Positions 1-8,003 of a stretch of 64,000 bases of DNA are shown here, piece by piece. The stretch lies in assembly GCA_035938875.1 (NCBI GenBank), contig DASZGL010000095.1, positions 45,433-109,432 of the forward strand, written 5' to 3'. Below the pieces are notes generated by a model. The model was not told the origin of the DNA. It worked only from the letters and a program-made list of their open reading frames with translations, and did not search any database. Positions within the stretch are counted from its first letter, which is position 1, and each line of letters starts with the position of its first letter. The position numbers and the translations under genes are program-made. Origin of the DNA: DASZGL01 sp035938875 (GTDB taxonomy: Bacteria > Chloroflexota > Dormibacteria > Aeolococcales > Aeolococcaceae).

Positions 1-837
1 CGGATCGCTGTCGAACGGAATGCGCATGCCCGTGGCGATGTCGCGCAGCGCCGTGGCGCTCATGCGCAGCACCAGACGCGTCTCCGAAGGGGCCGTATAG
101 GGGTTGATGGCTCGTTGCAGCGCGGCGGCGTCGGCCACCGCGAGCACGGCTAGGATCCAGGAGCGCAACGGGTGCGGTGAGCGGAAGTAGAGCAGCACCG
201 GGTAGTTGGTATGCGTCTCGGCGACATCCGCCGCCCAGCGCTCCCATTCCGCGTACAGGTCCTTGAGGTTGTCGACAATGTCGACCAATTCGTGCCGGGC
301 GAGCACCTCCGGCCCCCAGATCGGTGCTCCGCCGCGGCTCTGCAGCATGGTCACCAGCGTCTCGCGCCGGTTGAAGGCGCCGTAGAGGACCGGCAGGTAG
401 GCGATCTGCACGGCGACGATGATCAGCCCGGTGGCGGCGGCGAGGAAGATCAGCGCGGTCGGCGCGGCGTCCGTCGCGCTGGCGATGCCCAGGGTCAACA
501 TTGAGGAGCCGGAGATGCGCACGGCGTCGCCGAACGAGCCGTTGATCAGCGGCCAGAGCATCAGCGCGTAGCCGGCGAGGAACAGTCCCAACCACACCCC
601 GAGCAGACTGAGCAGCAGCCCGGGACCCAATGAGGCAAGGATGCGATCGCGTCGCTCCCAGTTGCCGAAGCGGTCGGCGATCAGATGGAAGGCGGTCACC
701 GTCATCCGCGTGACCGCCGCTGTGATCCGCGAGGACATGCCCCGCGGGACAACGAGCGTTTTGACCACGCTCGCCGACGTGCCCAGGACGATGAGCACGC
801 CGGCGGCAAATCCGATCCATTCACCCACGCCGCTCAC
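1..837 (-). CDS. Channel-like integral membrane protein, 3' end outside window
   Basis: The first 279 codons are open from a GTG at 837 to the window edge, so the C-terminus is missing. Hydrophobic segments lie at about residues 6-24, 71-97 and 128-150, followed by a soluble region rich in charged and aromatic residues. The segment SSMLTLGIA (111-119) just before the third helix looks like the pore-loop position of two-TM ion channels, but the potassium selectivity signature TVGYG is absent. I infer a channel-like or sensory membrane protein of unknown substrate. It is divergent from the GntR regulator at 930, with 92 bases between them. Confidence 0.6.
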   Translation of the reverse strand, partial: MSGVGEWIGFAAGVLIVLGTSASVVKTLVVPRGMSSRITAAVTRMTVTAFHLIADRFGNWERRDRILASLGPGLLLSLLGVWLGLFLAGYALMLWPLINGSFGDAVRISGSSMLTLGIASATDAAPTALIFLAAATGLIIVAVQIAYLPVLYGAFNRRETLVTMLQSRGGAPIWGPEVLARHELVDIVDNLKDLYAEWERWAADVAETHTNYPVLLYFRSPHPLRSWILAVLAVADAAALQRAINPYTAPSETRLVLRMSATALRDIATGMRIPFDSDP

Positions 838-917
838 CCGCGCATGATCGCGGAATCACCGCCGCGGGCGACGCGAGGCGTCGATTGGGAGGTCGAACAG
901 GCGGCTCGGGAGCACCG

Positions 918-923
918 TAGACT
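918..923 (+). promoter_or_regulatory. -10 hexamer TAGACT of a leaderless gntR transcript
   Basis: TAGACT ends 6 bases before the GTG start at 930, so transcription should begin at or next to the start codon. No Shine-Dalgarno sequence fits in that gap. No convincing -35 element is seen at 17 bases spacing. Confidence 0.45.
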
Positions 924-929
924 GACCGC

Positions 930-1715
930 GTGGTGGCTCAGGACCCGGTCGACGCAGCCGGCCCCGGCGACCTGGCCGAACCGGCGCTGCTGCCCCGTGA
1001 GCGGCTTGGCGAGAGGGTGCTGCGGGACCTCGAAGATCGCATCGTCACCGGCGCGCTCGTCGCCGGCGACCTGCTCCCCGCCGAGGCGCAGCTCGCCGCC
1101 CACTACGCCGTCTCCTCGCGAGTCGTGCGCGAGGCTCTGGGGGCGCTCGCCGCACGCGGACTTGTCGAGGTGCGTCCCGGCAAGGGCACGCTGGTCCGCG
1201 GCGTCGACTCGGCTGCGCTGCGTGACTTCTTCGTCGTTGCCATGCGCGCCGACAGCCGGGGGTTGTGGGACCTCTTCGAGCTGCGCAAGCTGGTCGAGGT
1301 GCAGATCGCCGAGCTGGCGGCTCGTCGTGCGACGGGAGCCGACATCGAACGCTGCAGCGACGCGTTGGCCAGACTCGAGGCTGCGCAGCACACCCCCGAG
1401 GCGTACGTCATCGCCGACATCGACTTCCATCAGGCGATCGCGGCCGCCGCGGGAAACCGCATGCTCGGCCTGCTCCTCGAGGGGCTTCGCGAGCCGCTGC
1501 GCATGGCCCGCGTGCGCTCCTGGCAGGGACGGATGCGAGTCGGCCACGAGGTGGCCGACCAGATCGAGATGCACCGCCGCATCCTCTTCGCGGTGCGACG
1601 TCATCAGCCCCGCGCCGCAGCCGAGGCCATGGCGCGCCATCTCGACCTCGCCGAGGTGCACCTCCGCGCCGCGGAGATCAGCGATGTTCCGGCGTCGCGC
1701 TTGGCGAAACGCTAG
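930..1715 (+). CDS. FadR-type GntR family transcriptional regulator
   Basis: A 261-residue regulator. A winged helix-turn-helix of the GntR type occupies about residues 26-92, ending in the wing RPGKGTLVRG. Residues from about 105 to 250 form an all-helical FCD effector domain, with the usual D-x-x-F-H of the metal/ligand site (DIDFHQAI) and a late histidine (AMARHLD). Such proteins repress or activate catabolic genes in response to small carboxylic acids. No operon partner lies on the same strand, so the regulated gene is not evident; the divergent membrane protein is the nearest candidate. Start GTG at 930 is supported by the adjacent -10 hexamer. Confidence 0.88.
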   Translation: MVAQDPVDAAGPGDLAEPALLPRERLGERVLRDLEDRIVTGALVAGDLLPAEAQLAAHYAVSSRVVREALGALAARGLVEVRPGKGTLVRGVDSAALRDFFVVAMRADSRGLWDLFELRKLVEVQIAELAARRATGADIERCSDALARLEAAQHTPEAYVIADIDFHQAIAAAAGNRMLGLLLEGLREPLRMARVRSWQGRMRVGHEVADQIEMHRRILFAVRRHQPRAAAEAMARHLDLAEVHLRAAEISDVPASRLAKR

Positions 1716-1729
1716 CGAAATCGATGCGG

Positions 1730-2293
1730 TCACGACCGCACCGCGAATGGAGCAATGCCGCGCACCACGTACCTCGTGCCACCGCGTTCGGGCACGGATT
1801 CGAAAAGGGTCACGCGATCGCAGGTGAACGCCGAAAACGCCGGCGCAACCGCGGACTTCCATGCCCGTCGCGCAACGTCGGGCCACGGGACGCGCGGCCT
1901 GCCGATGGTGCAGTGCGCGCGAAACGGCCGTGGCTCGGCGGTGAAACCGGCCCGGACGAGCGCGTCCTCGGCGGCCGCGGCGAGCCGGCTCAGCTCGCCC
2001 GCACCGCCATCGACGCCGAGCCAGAGCACCCGTGGCGTGCCCCTGTCGGCGAAGCTCCCGTAGCTTCCCAGGCGCACGTCGAAGGGTGCTGCCCCCTCGA
2101 CCGCAGCGCCCACCGCGCCAAGCACCCTCGGGACATCGTCCTCAGACAGATCGGCGAAGAAATGCAGGGTGACATGAACCGTCTCCGGCCGCACCCAGCG
2201 CACTGCCGGGACTTCCTCGCGGAGTCGGGCAAGAGCGTCGGCGACAGAGTCGAGCGCGGGCGGCGCGACGGCGATGGCGACGAATGCGCGCAC
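1730..2293 (-). CDS. thpR: RNA 2',3'-cyclic phosphodiesterase (2'-5' RNA ligase family)
   Basis: A 187-residue protein of the 2H phosphoesterase superfamily. Both catalytic H-x-T motifs are visible: HVT at residues 40-42 and HCT at 127-129, at the spacing and overall length of bacterial ThpR/LigT. The family hydrolyses 2',3'-cyclic phosphates on RNA ends and can join 2'-5' halves in vitro; the physiological substrate is uncertain. It is convergent with the GntR gene and is separated by only 10 bases from the foldase gene, with which it may be co-transcribed. Confidence 0.85.
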   Translation of the reverse strand: MRAFVAIAVAPPALDSVADALARLREEVPAVRWVRPETVHVTLHFFADLSEDDVPRVLGAVGAAVEGAAPFDVRLGSYGSFADRGTPRVLWLGVDGGAGELSRLAAAAEDALVRAGFTAEPRPFRAHCTIGRPRVPWPDVARRAWKSAVAPAFSAFTCDRVTLFESVPERGGTRYVVRGIAPFAVRS

Positions 2294-2303
2294 TCCGGCG
2301 ATG

Positions 2304-3308
2304 CTAGGGACGGGGACTGAAGGCTGCAGTCGGCGAAGGTGTGGCCGCCGGCGACGCTGCCGGCGTCGGGGAGCTGTGTATCGGCGCGTTGCAGGGTTGC
2401 AGGCTGGGGTCGAGGAACACCTTGATCTGCCCCGCGTCGCAGTACTGGGCGACGGCGTCGAGCACCGACTGGGTGAACCAGTCGGGTCGCTCTTTCACCG
2501 TGTACGGGCGTGGCGCGGCGACCAGGATGCGGTGCAGGCTTCGCGAGGTGGGCCCCGACGCGTCGAGTCGGAGGATCTCGTAGCCGGCGTCGTCGCGCAC
2601 CGCGGGGTTGGTCATCGCACCGACCTTCAGCGAGTTGACCGCCGCGGCGAACGCCGGCGCCTCAGCGCGCAACTGGTCGACGCTGATGGCGCCCAGGTCG
2701 CCGCCCTTGGCCTTCGAGGTGTCGTCGTCGGAGAGCTGCATGGCCAGGGTCGCAAAGTCGTTGCCCGAGGTGATGTCGGCGACGATGGTCGCCGCCCGCT
2801 GTTGAGCGAACAGGTCCTCGAGTCGCTGCTCGTTGATCCGGGCGCGAATCTGGTCGCGCAGCTGGGCAACGGAGCCGCCGGCTTCGCTCTGCTGCGTCTG
2901 TAGCTGGTCCATGCCGCCGACAGCCTGCGCTGCCGCGTCGAGCTCCGCCTGAACGTCGCTGTCACTGGCGGAAATGTGCTGGTACTGCGCTTCGATGGAG
3001 ATCCGCGCATCGACGATGAGGCTCTGCAGCACCTGGGCACGGAGCTTCTGCAGGAAGGCCCCGTATTGCGGCGAGCCGGACTGGGGGCCGCCACCCTGCT
3101 GGATGGCGGTCAGCGCCGAACGCAGCCGTGCGTCGAAGAGGTCGCTGGAGATGACCACCGATCCCACCTGTGCCACCGGCTGCGGCGCCGCTGCACTGCC
3201 GGAATCGTGCGCGCGCAGGCGTAAGCCCGCGAGCACCGCGCCGATGACGAGCGCCGCTGCGATCGGCACCGCGTACAGCATGAGCCGGCGTCGTCCCCGG
3301 GCAGGCAT
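2304..3308 (-). CDS. Membrane-anchored parvulin-type peptidyl-prolyl isomerase (PrsA/SurA-like)
   Basis: A 334-residue protein. An N-terminal basic stretch is followed by one hydrophobic helix (about residues 9-30) that anchors it outside the membrane. A SurA_N-like helical region follows, then a PpiC rotamase domain at about 190-280 (KGGDLG ... GYEILRLD). The C-terminus is rich in Pro, Ser and Thr. Such proteins assist folding of exported proteins. The ATG at 3308 is chosen because it lies 5 bases after the SDR stop; a longer reading frame upstream is very arginine-rich and runs through the SDR gene. It is the third gene of the MFS-SDR-foldase run. Confidence 0.82.
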   Translation of the reverse strand: MPARGRRRLMLYAVPIAAALVIGAVLAGLRLRAHDSGSAAAPQPVAQVGSVVISSDLFDARLRSALTAIQQGGGPQSGSPQYGAFLQKLRAQVLQSLIVDARISIEAQYQHISASDSDVQAELDAAAQAVGGMDQLQTQQSEAGGSVAQLRDQIRARINEQRLEDLFAQQRAATIVADITSGNDFATLAMQLSDDDTSKAKGGDLGAISVDQLRAEAPAFAAAVNSLKVGAMTNPAVRDDAGYEILRLDASGPTSRSLHRILVAAPRPYTVKERPDWFTQSVLDAVAQYCDAGQIKVFLDPSLQPCNAPIHSSPTPAASPAATPSPTAAFSPRP

Positions 3309-3313
3309 GGACG

Positions 3314-3991
3314 TCAGGCCCTGCCGTACACCGGGACCAGGCCGCCGCTGACGACACCCGACTCGCCACCGAGCAGCCAGCTGACCACCGCGGCGACGTC
3401 GGCCACGGCGACCCAACGACCATGGTCGGCATCGGGCATCGCCGCACGGTTTGCCGGGGTGTCCATGGTGCTCGGCAGCACCGCGTTGACGGTGATTGCA
3501 CGATCGCGCAGCTCACGTGCCATGACCTCGACGAGACGTGCAACGGCGACCTTGGACAGTTGGTAGCCGGCCTGATTGGGCTGCACGTCCACCGCCGCAC
3601 GTCCCGCGGTGAGCACGATCCGCCCGCCACCACCGTGTTCGAGCATCGCCTGCGCCGCGGCCCTGGCAAGACGCCAGGGACCGAGGAGGTTGAGCTCGAG
3701 CTGTTCGAGCATCGCTGGGTCGCCGATCTCGTGAGCGCGGCCCGGCGCATAGCCGCCGGAACAGCTCACCGCGGCGGTCCACCGGCCGGTGGCAGCGACG
3801 CGAGCCGCCAGCGAGTCCACCTGCGCCGCATTCGACAGGTCGCACTGGACGTGGATCGCACCCCGCGGCAGATCACCCTGATCGGGACGCCGGCTGAGAG
3901 CGATGCACGTCCAGCCATCGGCGACGAGGCGAGCGACGACGGCGCGGCCCAGGCCGCCGGTGGCGCCGCCGACCACGGCGACATCGCTCAT
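3314..3991 (-). CDS. Short-chain dehydrogenase/reductase
   Basis: A 225-residue Rossmann protein. The nucleotide-binding motif GGATGGLG (residues 8-15) and the catalytic Y-x-x-x-K (Y143, K147) are present. The serine normally found about 13 residues before the tyrosine is not there: this stretch reads VLTAGRAA, so either Thr128 substitutes or the enzyme is catalytically unusual. Substrate unknown. Its ATG overlaps the stop of the MFS gene by 4 bases (ATGA), so the two are translationally coupled. Confidence 0.85.
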   Translation of the reverse strand: MSDVAVVGGATGGLGRAVVARLVADGWTCIALSRRPDQGDLPRGAIHVQCDLSNAAQVDSLAARVAATGRWTAAVSCSGGYAPGRAHEIGDPAMLEQLELNLLGPWRLARAAAQAMLEHGGGGRIVLTAGRAAVDVQPNQAGYQLSKVAVARLVEVMARELRDRAITVNAVLPSTMDTPANRAAMPDADHGRWVAVADVAAVVSWLLGGESGVVSGGLVPVYGRA

Positions 3992-5316
3992 CGCGTCGCG
4001 GGATGCAGAGAGCCGATGTTGCGCAACGGCGCTCGCGTCCCAGCCACGACCGCGACAACGCCGACGACGAGTGCGCCGACGCCGATGGCGTCGAAGAGGG
4101 GGACGACGTGTCCCACCAGCCCGTAGAACAGCGTTCCCAGGGGCTGCAGCCCGGCGAGGATCATGGTGTAGATCCCCAGAAGACGGCCGCGCATCGCCGG
4201 ATCGGTCTCGGTCTGCAGGAGGGTGGTCATCGAGGTGTTCATCGCCAGGAATCCGAAGCTGACGCCGACCAGCGCCGGGAGGGCGACGCCGAGGAGCTGA
4301 GCGTGGCTGAGGGTGAACAAGCTGAATGCGTAGATCACCCCACCGCCGACCAGCATGCGGACGCGGGTGCTGCCCCTTCCCAACGACGCGATGATCAGGC
4401 CGGCAGCCAGTCCCCCGACTCCGCCGGTGCTGTACATCAGGCCGAGCACCCGAGCATCGCCGTGGAGGGCAGTTTTAGCCAGTACCGGCAGATACGGCAT
4501 GTAGGCGACGCCCAAAAACGACAGCGTCGCCGCGCTGATGACCAGCAGGCGCACCATCGGATCGTGCAGCGCCAGGCGCAGTCCCGCGGCGATATCGCCC
4601 ATCGGCGAGCTCCCCGCGCGGCGGGGCAGTGGCTTGATGTCGGGGATGACGGTGAGCAAGACGCTGATGGGCACGATGTAGGCAAGACCGAGGGCGAGGA
4701 AGCAGGCGCCGGGTCCGACGGTTGCCAGCAGAAGACCGGCGATCGAGGGGCCGATGATCCGGCAGGTGCTCATGGTCACCGAACCCAACGCCACCGCGCT
4801 GACCACCAGCTCGCGATCGACGAGGTCGCCGATCAAGGCCTGGCGGGTGGGCAGGTCGACGGAGTCGGCCGAGCCGAAGACGAAGGCGACGAGCGCGATC
4901 GCGGCGAGCGAGGCATGCCCGCTGAAGGCGACGACGGCGAGGCTGCACGAGCTGACGCCGAGGATGCTCTGAGTGACGAGAAGAATGCGGCGGCGGGGAA
5001 CGCGGTCGGCGACGACGCCCCCGGCGAGCGGGAACACGATCGCGGGAAGACCCTGACAGGCGGCGACCACACCGACCGCTGTCTGGCTGCCGGTCACCTG
5101 GAAGACGAAGTAGCCGAGAGCGACCACCTGCATCCACATGCCCAGCAGCACTGGCCACTGCGCCGCCCAGTACCAGCGGAAGGGCCTGACCCGCAGCGCC
5201 GGTGGCGGGAACCGCGGAACTCTGGGCGCCTCGGCGCCGGCCAAGACGTTCGACGCCGCGGGCTGCGCAGCCGTCTCCGCGATCACCTCCGTGGTCGTCT
5301 CCACGGCGAGGATCAT
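3988..5316 (-). CDS. Major facilitator superfamily exporter (EntS-like)
   Basis: A 442-residue protein with about 12 hydrophobic helices, a soluble N-terminus of about 45 residues, and the MFS loop motif GGVVADRVPRRRIL after helix 2. The pattern fits the MFS_3/EntS-type group, which exports siderophores, drugs or other small molecules. The substrate cannot be read from sequence. It is the first gene of a coupled run with the SDR and the foldase. Confidence 0.85.
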   Translation of the reverse strand: MILAVETTTEVIAETAAQPAASNVLAGAEAPRVPRFPPPALRVRPFRWYWAAQWPVLLGMWMQVVALGYFVFQVTGSQTAVGVVAACQGLPAIVFPLAGGVVADRVPRRRILLVTQSILGVSSCSLAVVAFSGHASLAAIALVAFVFGSADSVDLPTRQALIGDLVDRELVVSAVALGSVTMSTCRIIGPSIAGLLLATVGPGACFLALGLAYIVPISVLLTVIPDIKPLPRRAGSSPMGDIAAGLRLALHDPMVRLLVISAATLSFLGVAYMPYLPVLAKTALHGDARVLGLMYSTGGVGGLAAGLIIASLGRGSTRVRMLVGGGVIYAFSLFTLSHAQLLGVALPALVGVSFGFLAMNTSMTTLLQTETDPAMRGRLLGIYTMILAGLQPLGTLFYGLVGHVVPLFDAIGVGALVVGVVAVVAGTRAPLRNIGSLHPATR

Positions 5317-5351
5317 CGCAGAGCCGCGCCGCAGGCCTGCCCGCGCAGCGG

Positions 5352-6503
5352 TCAGATAACCGCGACCTCGGCGTCGATGTCGCCGCGCACGAAGCGCTGG
5401 GGGTCGTACGGGGACAGGTCGATCGCAGGTTGGCGGCCCAGGACCACGTCGGCGAGCAATTGGCCGATGGCCGGAGCCTGCATGAAGCCGTGGCCGCTGA
5501 AGCCGCAGCAGAGCCAGAAGCCGCTCACTCCGGGGGCCTCGCCCACGATCGCCTGGTTGTCGGGCGAGACCTCGTAGAGGCCGGCCCAGCCGGTTCGGAT
5601 CCGGGCACGCTCGAGGACCGGCAGGCGCCAGGTGGCGTGCTCGATGAGGTGCTCGAGGAAGTCCCAGGCGACGCTGGTGTCGAAGGACGACGGTTCCGCG
5701 GGGTCGCTCATGCCGAGCAGCAGTCCCTCACCCTCGGGATGGAAGTAGAACGAGGTGTGGAAGTCGACGGTCATCGGCGCCGGCCGTGTCAGGGAGAAGC
5801 TCTCGGTGACGAAGATGTGCCGCCGGTACGGCCGCACGGGGACGTCGACACCCGCCAGCCGTCCCACCAGCGCGGCGTACGGCCCTGCGCAGTTGATGAC
5901 GAGGCCGGCAGCAACCCGCCGGCCACCGGCGTGCACCGCCATCACGCGATCTTTCTCGACGTCGATGCCCTCGACGGCGCACCCCTCGACGATTGTCGCG
6001 CCATGCCGGCGTGCCGCAGATGCGTAGCCCATGGTCACCTCGTGGGGACCGGCAAGGCCGTCGCTGGGACACCAGGTCGCCGCGGTGAGGTCGTCGCGGC
6101 GCAGGTCGGGCACAAGCTCGACGGCGGCGTCGACCGAGAGCAGCTCGACGTCGTCGAGACCGGCTTCGCGCTGCACCTCGACGTTTCGCGCGAACTGTGC
6201 GGCCTCGGCGTCGGTCGTTGCCAGCAGCAGGTACCCGATCTGACGCAGCGCCGCTGTGGCGCCGGTCTCCTCCTCGAAGCGCTCCAGCATGGCGCGGCTC
6301 ATCCGGCTGACGCGAACATTGACCGCGGTGGAGAACTGCTGGCGCACCCCACCCGCACCGCGCGCGGTCGAGCCGGCGCCCAGCTCACCGCGTTCCAGCA
6401 ATACCGGGCACATCCCCCCGCGGGCGAGGTGATACGCGAGGCTGCAGCCGACGACTCCGCCGCCGACGATGACGCACTCGGCGGACGCCGGCAGCTCGAC
6501 CAC
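5352..6503 (-). CDS. FAD-dependent amine oxidoreductase (sarcosine/glycine oxidase family)
   Basis: A 383-residue DAO-family flavoprotein. The dinucleotide-binding motif GGGVVG lies at residues 14-19 and the C-terminal FAD contact is in the GFSGHGFMQAP segment. Domain order and length match the SoxB/glycine oxidase group, which oxidise secondary or primary amines of amino acids with release of aldehyde and reduced flavin. The precise substrate is unknown. The GTG start lies 4 bases after the hydrolase stop, so the two form one transcription unit. Confidence 0.83.
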   Translation of the reverse strand: MVELPASAECVIVGGGVVGCSLAYHLARGGMCPVLLERGELGAGSTARGAGGVRQQFSTAVNVRVSRMSRAMLERFEEETGATAALRQIGYLLLATTDAEAAQFARNVEVQREAGLDDVELLSVDAAVELVPDLRRDDLTAATWCPSDGLAGPHEVTMGYASAARRHGATIVEGCAVEGIDVEKDRVMAVHAGGRRVAAGLVINCAGPYAALVGRLAGVDVPVRPYRRHIFVTESFSLTRPAPMTVDFHTSFYFHPEGEGLLLGMSDPAEPSSFDTSVAWDFLEHLIEHATWRLPVLERARIRTGWAGLYEVSPDNQAIVGEAPGVSGFWLCCGFSGHGFMQAPAIGQLLADVVLGRQPAIDLSPYDPQRFVRGDIDAEVAVI

Positions 6504-6507
6504 GGGG

Positions 6508-7338
6508 CTACGCCGCAGCCGGGAGGGGCCGGCCGTCGAGAAAGGCGCCCAGGACGGCGAGCTGGCGGCGGACGAATTCCTCGCTCCAGCCGTGACCGGC
6601 CTCGTCGACCACGGCGAGCTCGACGCTCTCGCAGTGCGACGTCAGCTCAGCCAGTCCGGGCACGTCGACGATCCGGTCGCCGGCAGCCGCGAGGATCAGT
6701 GTGGGCCGCTCGCGCAGCTCGACGAGGTCGATGTCGTGCCGGCGAAGCCCATCGCGCAACCACTCCCGGGTCGCTCGGGGAAGGGCTCGACGCTGATTGC
6801 GGAAGTTCATCTCCGCGGCGCGCCGGTCGACATCGGCCCCCTCGACGAGGAGTCGCTTGTAGACATCGCTGACGACGCGTCGGCGGCTGAGCCAGACGAC
6901 GGTGGGGAAGACACCCGCCGCGGTCATCGCCCGCGCCTGAACGTGGAAGCGCCGCCGCACCAGGCCGGGCGCCAGCAGCGGTGTGTGCAGGATGAGGCGG
7001 CCGACCGCGTCGGGGCGGCGGCGGGCGATGGCGCAGGCGACCGCTGCGCCCAGACACAGTCCACCGAGGTCGAACTCGGCGATGCCCAGGTCGTCGAGAA
7101 GCGCCTCGATTGGATCGGCGAGCCCCTCCGCGGTGTGCGCGCCGGGCAGCGGCGACGAGGACCCGCACCCGGGCAGGTCAGGCACCACCAGGCTGCGCCG
7201 CGTGCCCAAGGCGTCGAACCACGTCTCGAAGTTCTCCGCCGAGCCCATGAACCCGTGGCAGAGGAGCAGCGGCGGCCCTTCGCCGCCGGTCAGGTAGCGC
7301 AGCTTCCCCGAGGCGACGTGGAGAACGCCTTCGCGCAT
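6508..7338 (-). CDS. Alpha/beta hydrolase with a cysteine at the nucleophile position
   Basis: A 276-residue alpha/beta hydrolase fold protein. The oxyanion-hole motif HGF (28-30), the acid in the AAGDRI segment and the late histidine in DEAGHGW are in place. The nucleophile elbow reads G-L-C-L-G, so the usual serine is Cys95. Cysteine nucleophiles are known in dienelactone hydrolases; here the activity is unknown. The ATG at 7338 is preferred because a TACGCT hexamer ends 6 bases upstream; a GTG two codons earlier is possible. The FAD oxidoreductase follows 4 bases downstream. Confidence 0.8.
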   Translation of the reverse strand: MREGVLHVASGKLRYLTGGEGPPLLLCHGFMGSAENFETWFDALGTRRSLVVPDLPGCGSSSPLPGAHTAEGLADPIEALLDDLGIAEFDLGGLCLGAAVACAIARRRPDAVGRLILHTPLLAPGLVRRRFHVQARAMTAAGVFPTVVWLSRRRVVSDVYKRLLVEGADVDRRAAEMNFRNQRRALPRATREWLRDGLRRHDIDLVELRERPTLILAAAGDRIVDVPGLAELTSHCESVELAVVDEAGHGWSEEFVRRQLAVLGAFLDGRPLPAAA

Positions 7339-7386
7339 CGCCACAGCGTAGTCGACCCCTGACAGCCGCAGCAGCGGCCGCCGAGA

Positions 7387-7932
7387 CTAGCCGCGGCCCG
7401 ACCAGTCGTCGATCGCCGCCAGGATGAAGCCGCCCTTGTGCTCGGCGTAATCCGGCGATTCGACGATGCCTGCGGCGATGAGCTCGCGCTTGCGCTCCAC
7501 ATACGCGGCCGCCAGCCCGGGATCGGCGCGAAGGCGATCGCGAAAAGCGCGCAGGCAGTCCACCTCCCACGATGTCGCAACGAGGACGTGGGCGTGGACG
7601 CGATACACCTTGCCCTCGAGGAGAACGGTGCCCACGCGCATCGGCCGCTCCTCGGGGAAGGGGACGCCGAACGTCTGCCGCTGGAAGCCGAGGGCGTCGA
7701 GCGCCTCCCGCGCCTGCGCGAGCATCCCTTCGGGGTAGAGGACCATGAGGTCGACGATCCCCTTGCCGGCGAGCTGAGGCACGGCGGTGCTGCCCACGTG
7801 CTCGACCTCGAGCTCGGGCATCGTCTGCTTGACCCAGGAGGCGACGAGCTCGGCCACGTCCGCGGATCGCGGATCCGACGCCTCGAGGCTGGCGACGACG
7901 TGGTCGTAGGGACCGATCTGCGCGCTGTTCAA
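7387..7932 (-). CDS. GrpB/UPF0157 family nucleotidyltransferase-fold protein
   Basis: A 181-residue protein of the GrpB (UPF0157) family, which belongs to the nucleotidyltransferase-fold superfamily and often sits next to or fused to CoaE. Recognisable segments are the HVGSTAVP motif, GKGIVDLMV, the late VHAHV and the C-terminal KRELI. The TTG at 7932 is chosen because GAGGAG lies just upstream at suitable spacing and the family's conserved start follows it. Function is not established. Confidence 0.8.
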   Translation of the reverse strand: MNSAQIGPYDHVVASLEASDPRSADVAELVASWVKQTMPELEVEHVGSTAVPQLAGKGIVDLMVLYPEGMLAQAREALDALGFQRQTFGVPFPEERPMRVGTVLLEGKVYRVHAHVLVATSWEVDCLRAFRDRLRADPGLAAAYVERKRELIAAGIVESPDYAEHKGGFILAAIDDWSGRG

Positions 7933-8003
7933 GGAACTCCTCACCCGTGCGGCCGGCGCGGCCGCCGCATGCAGCGGAGCGTACCAGGGACGTTCGCCCC
8001 AGA

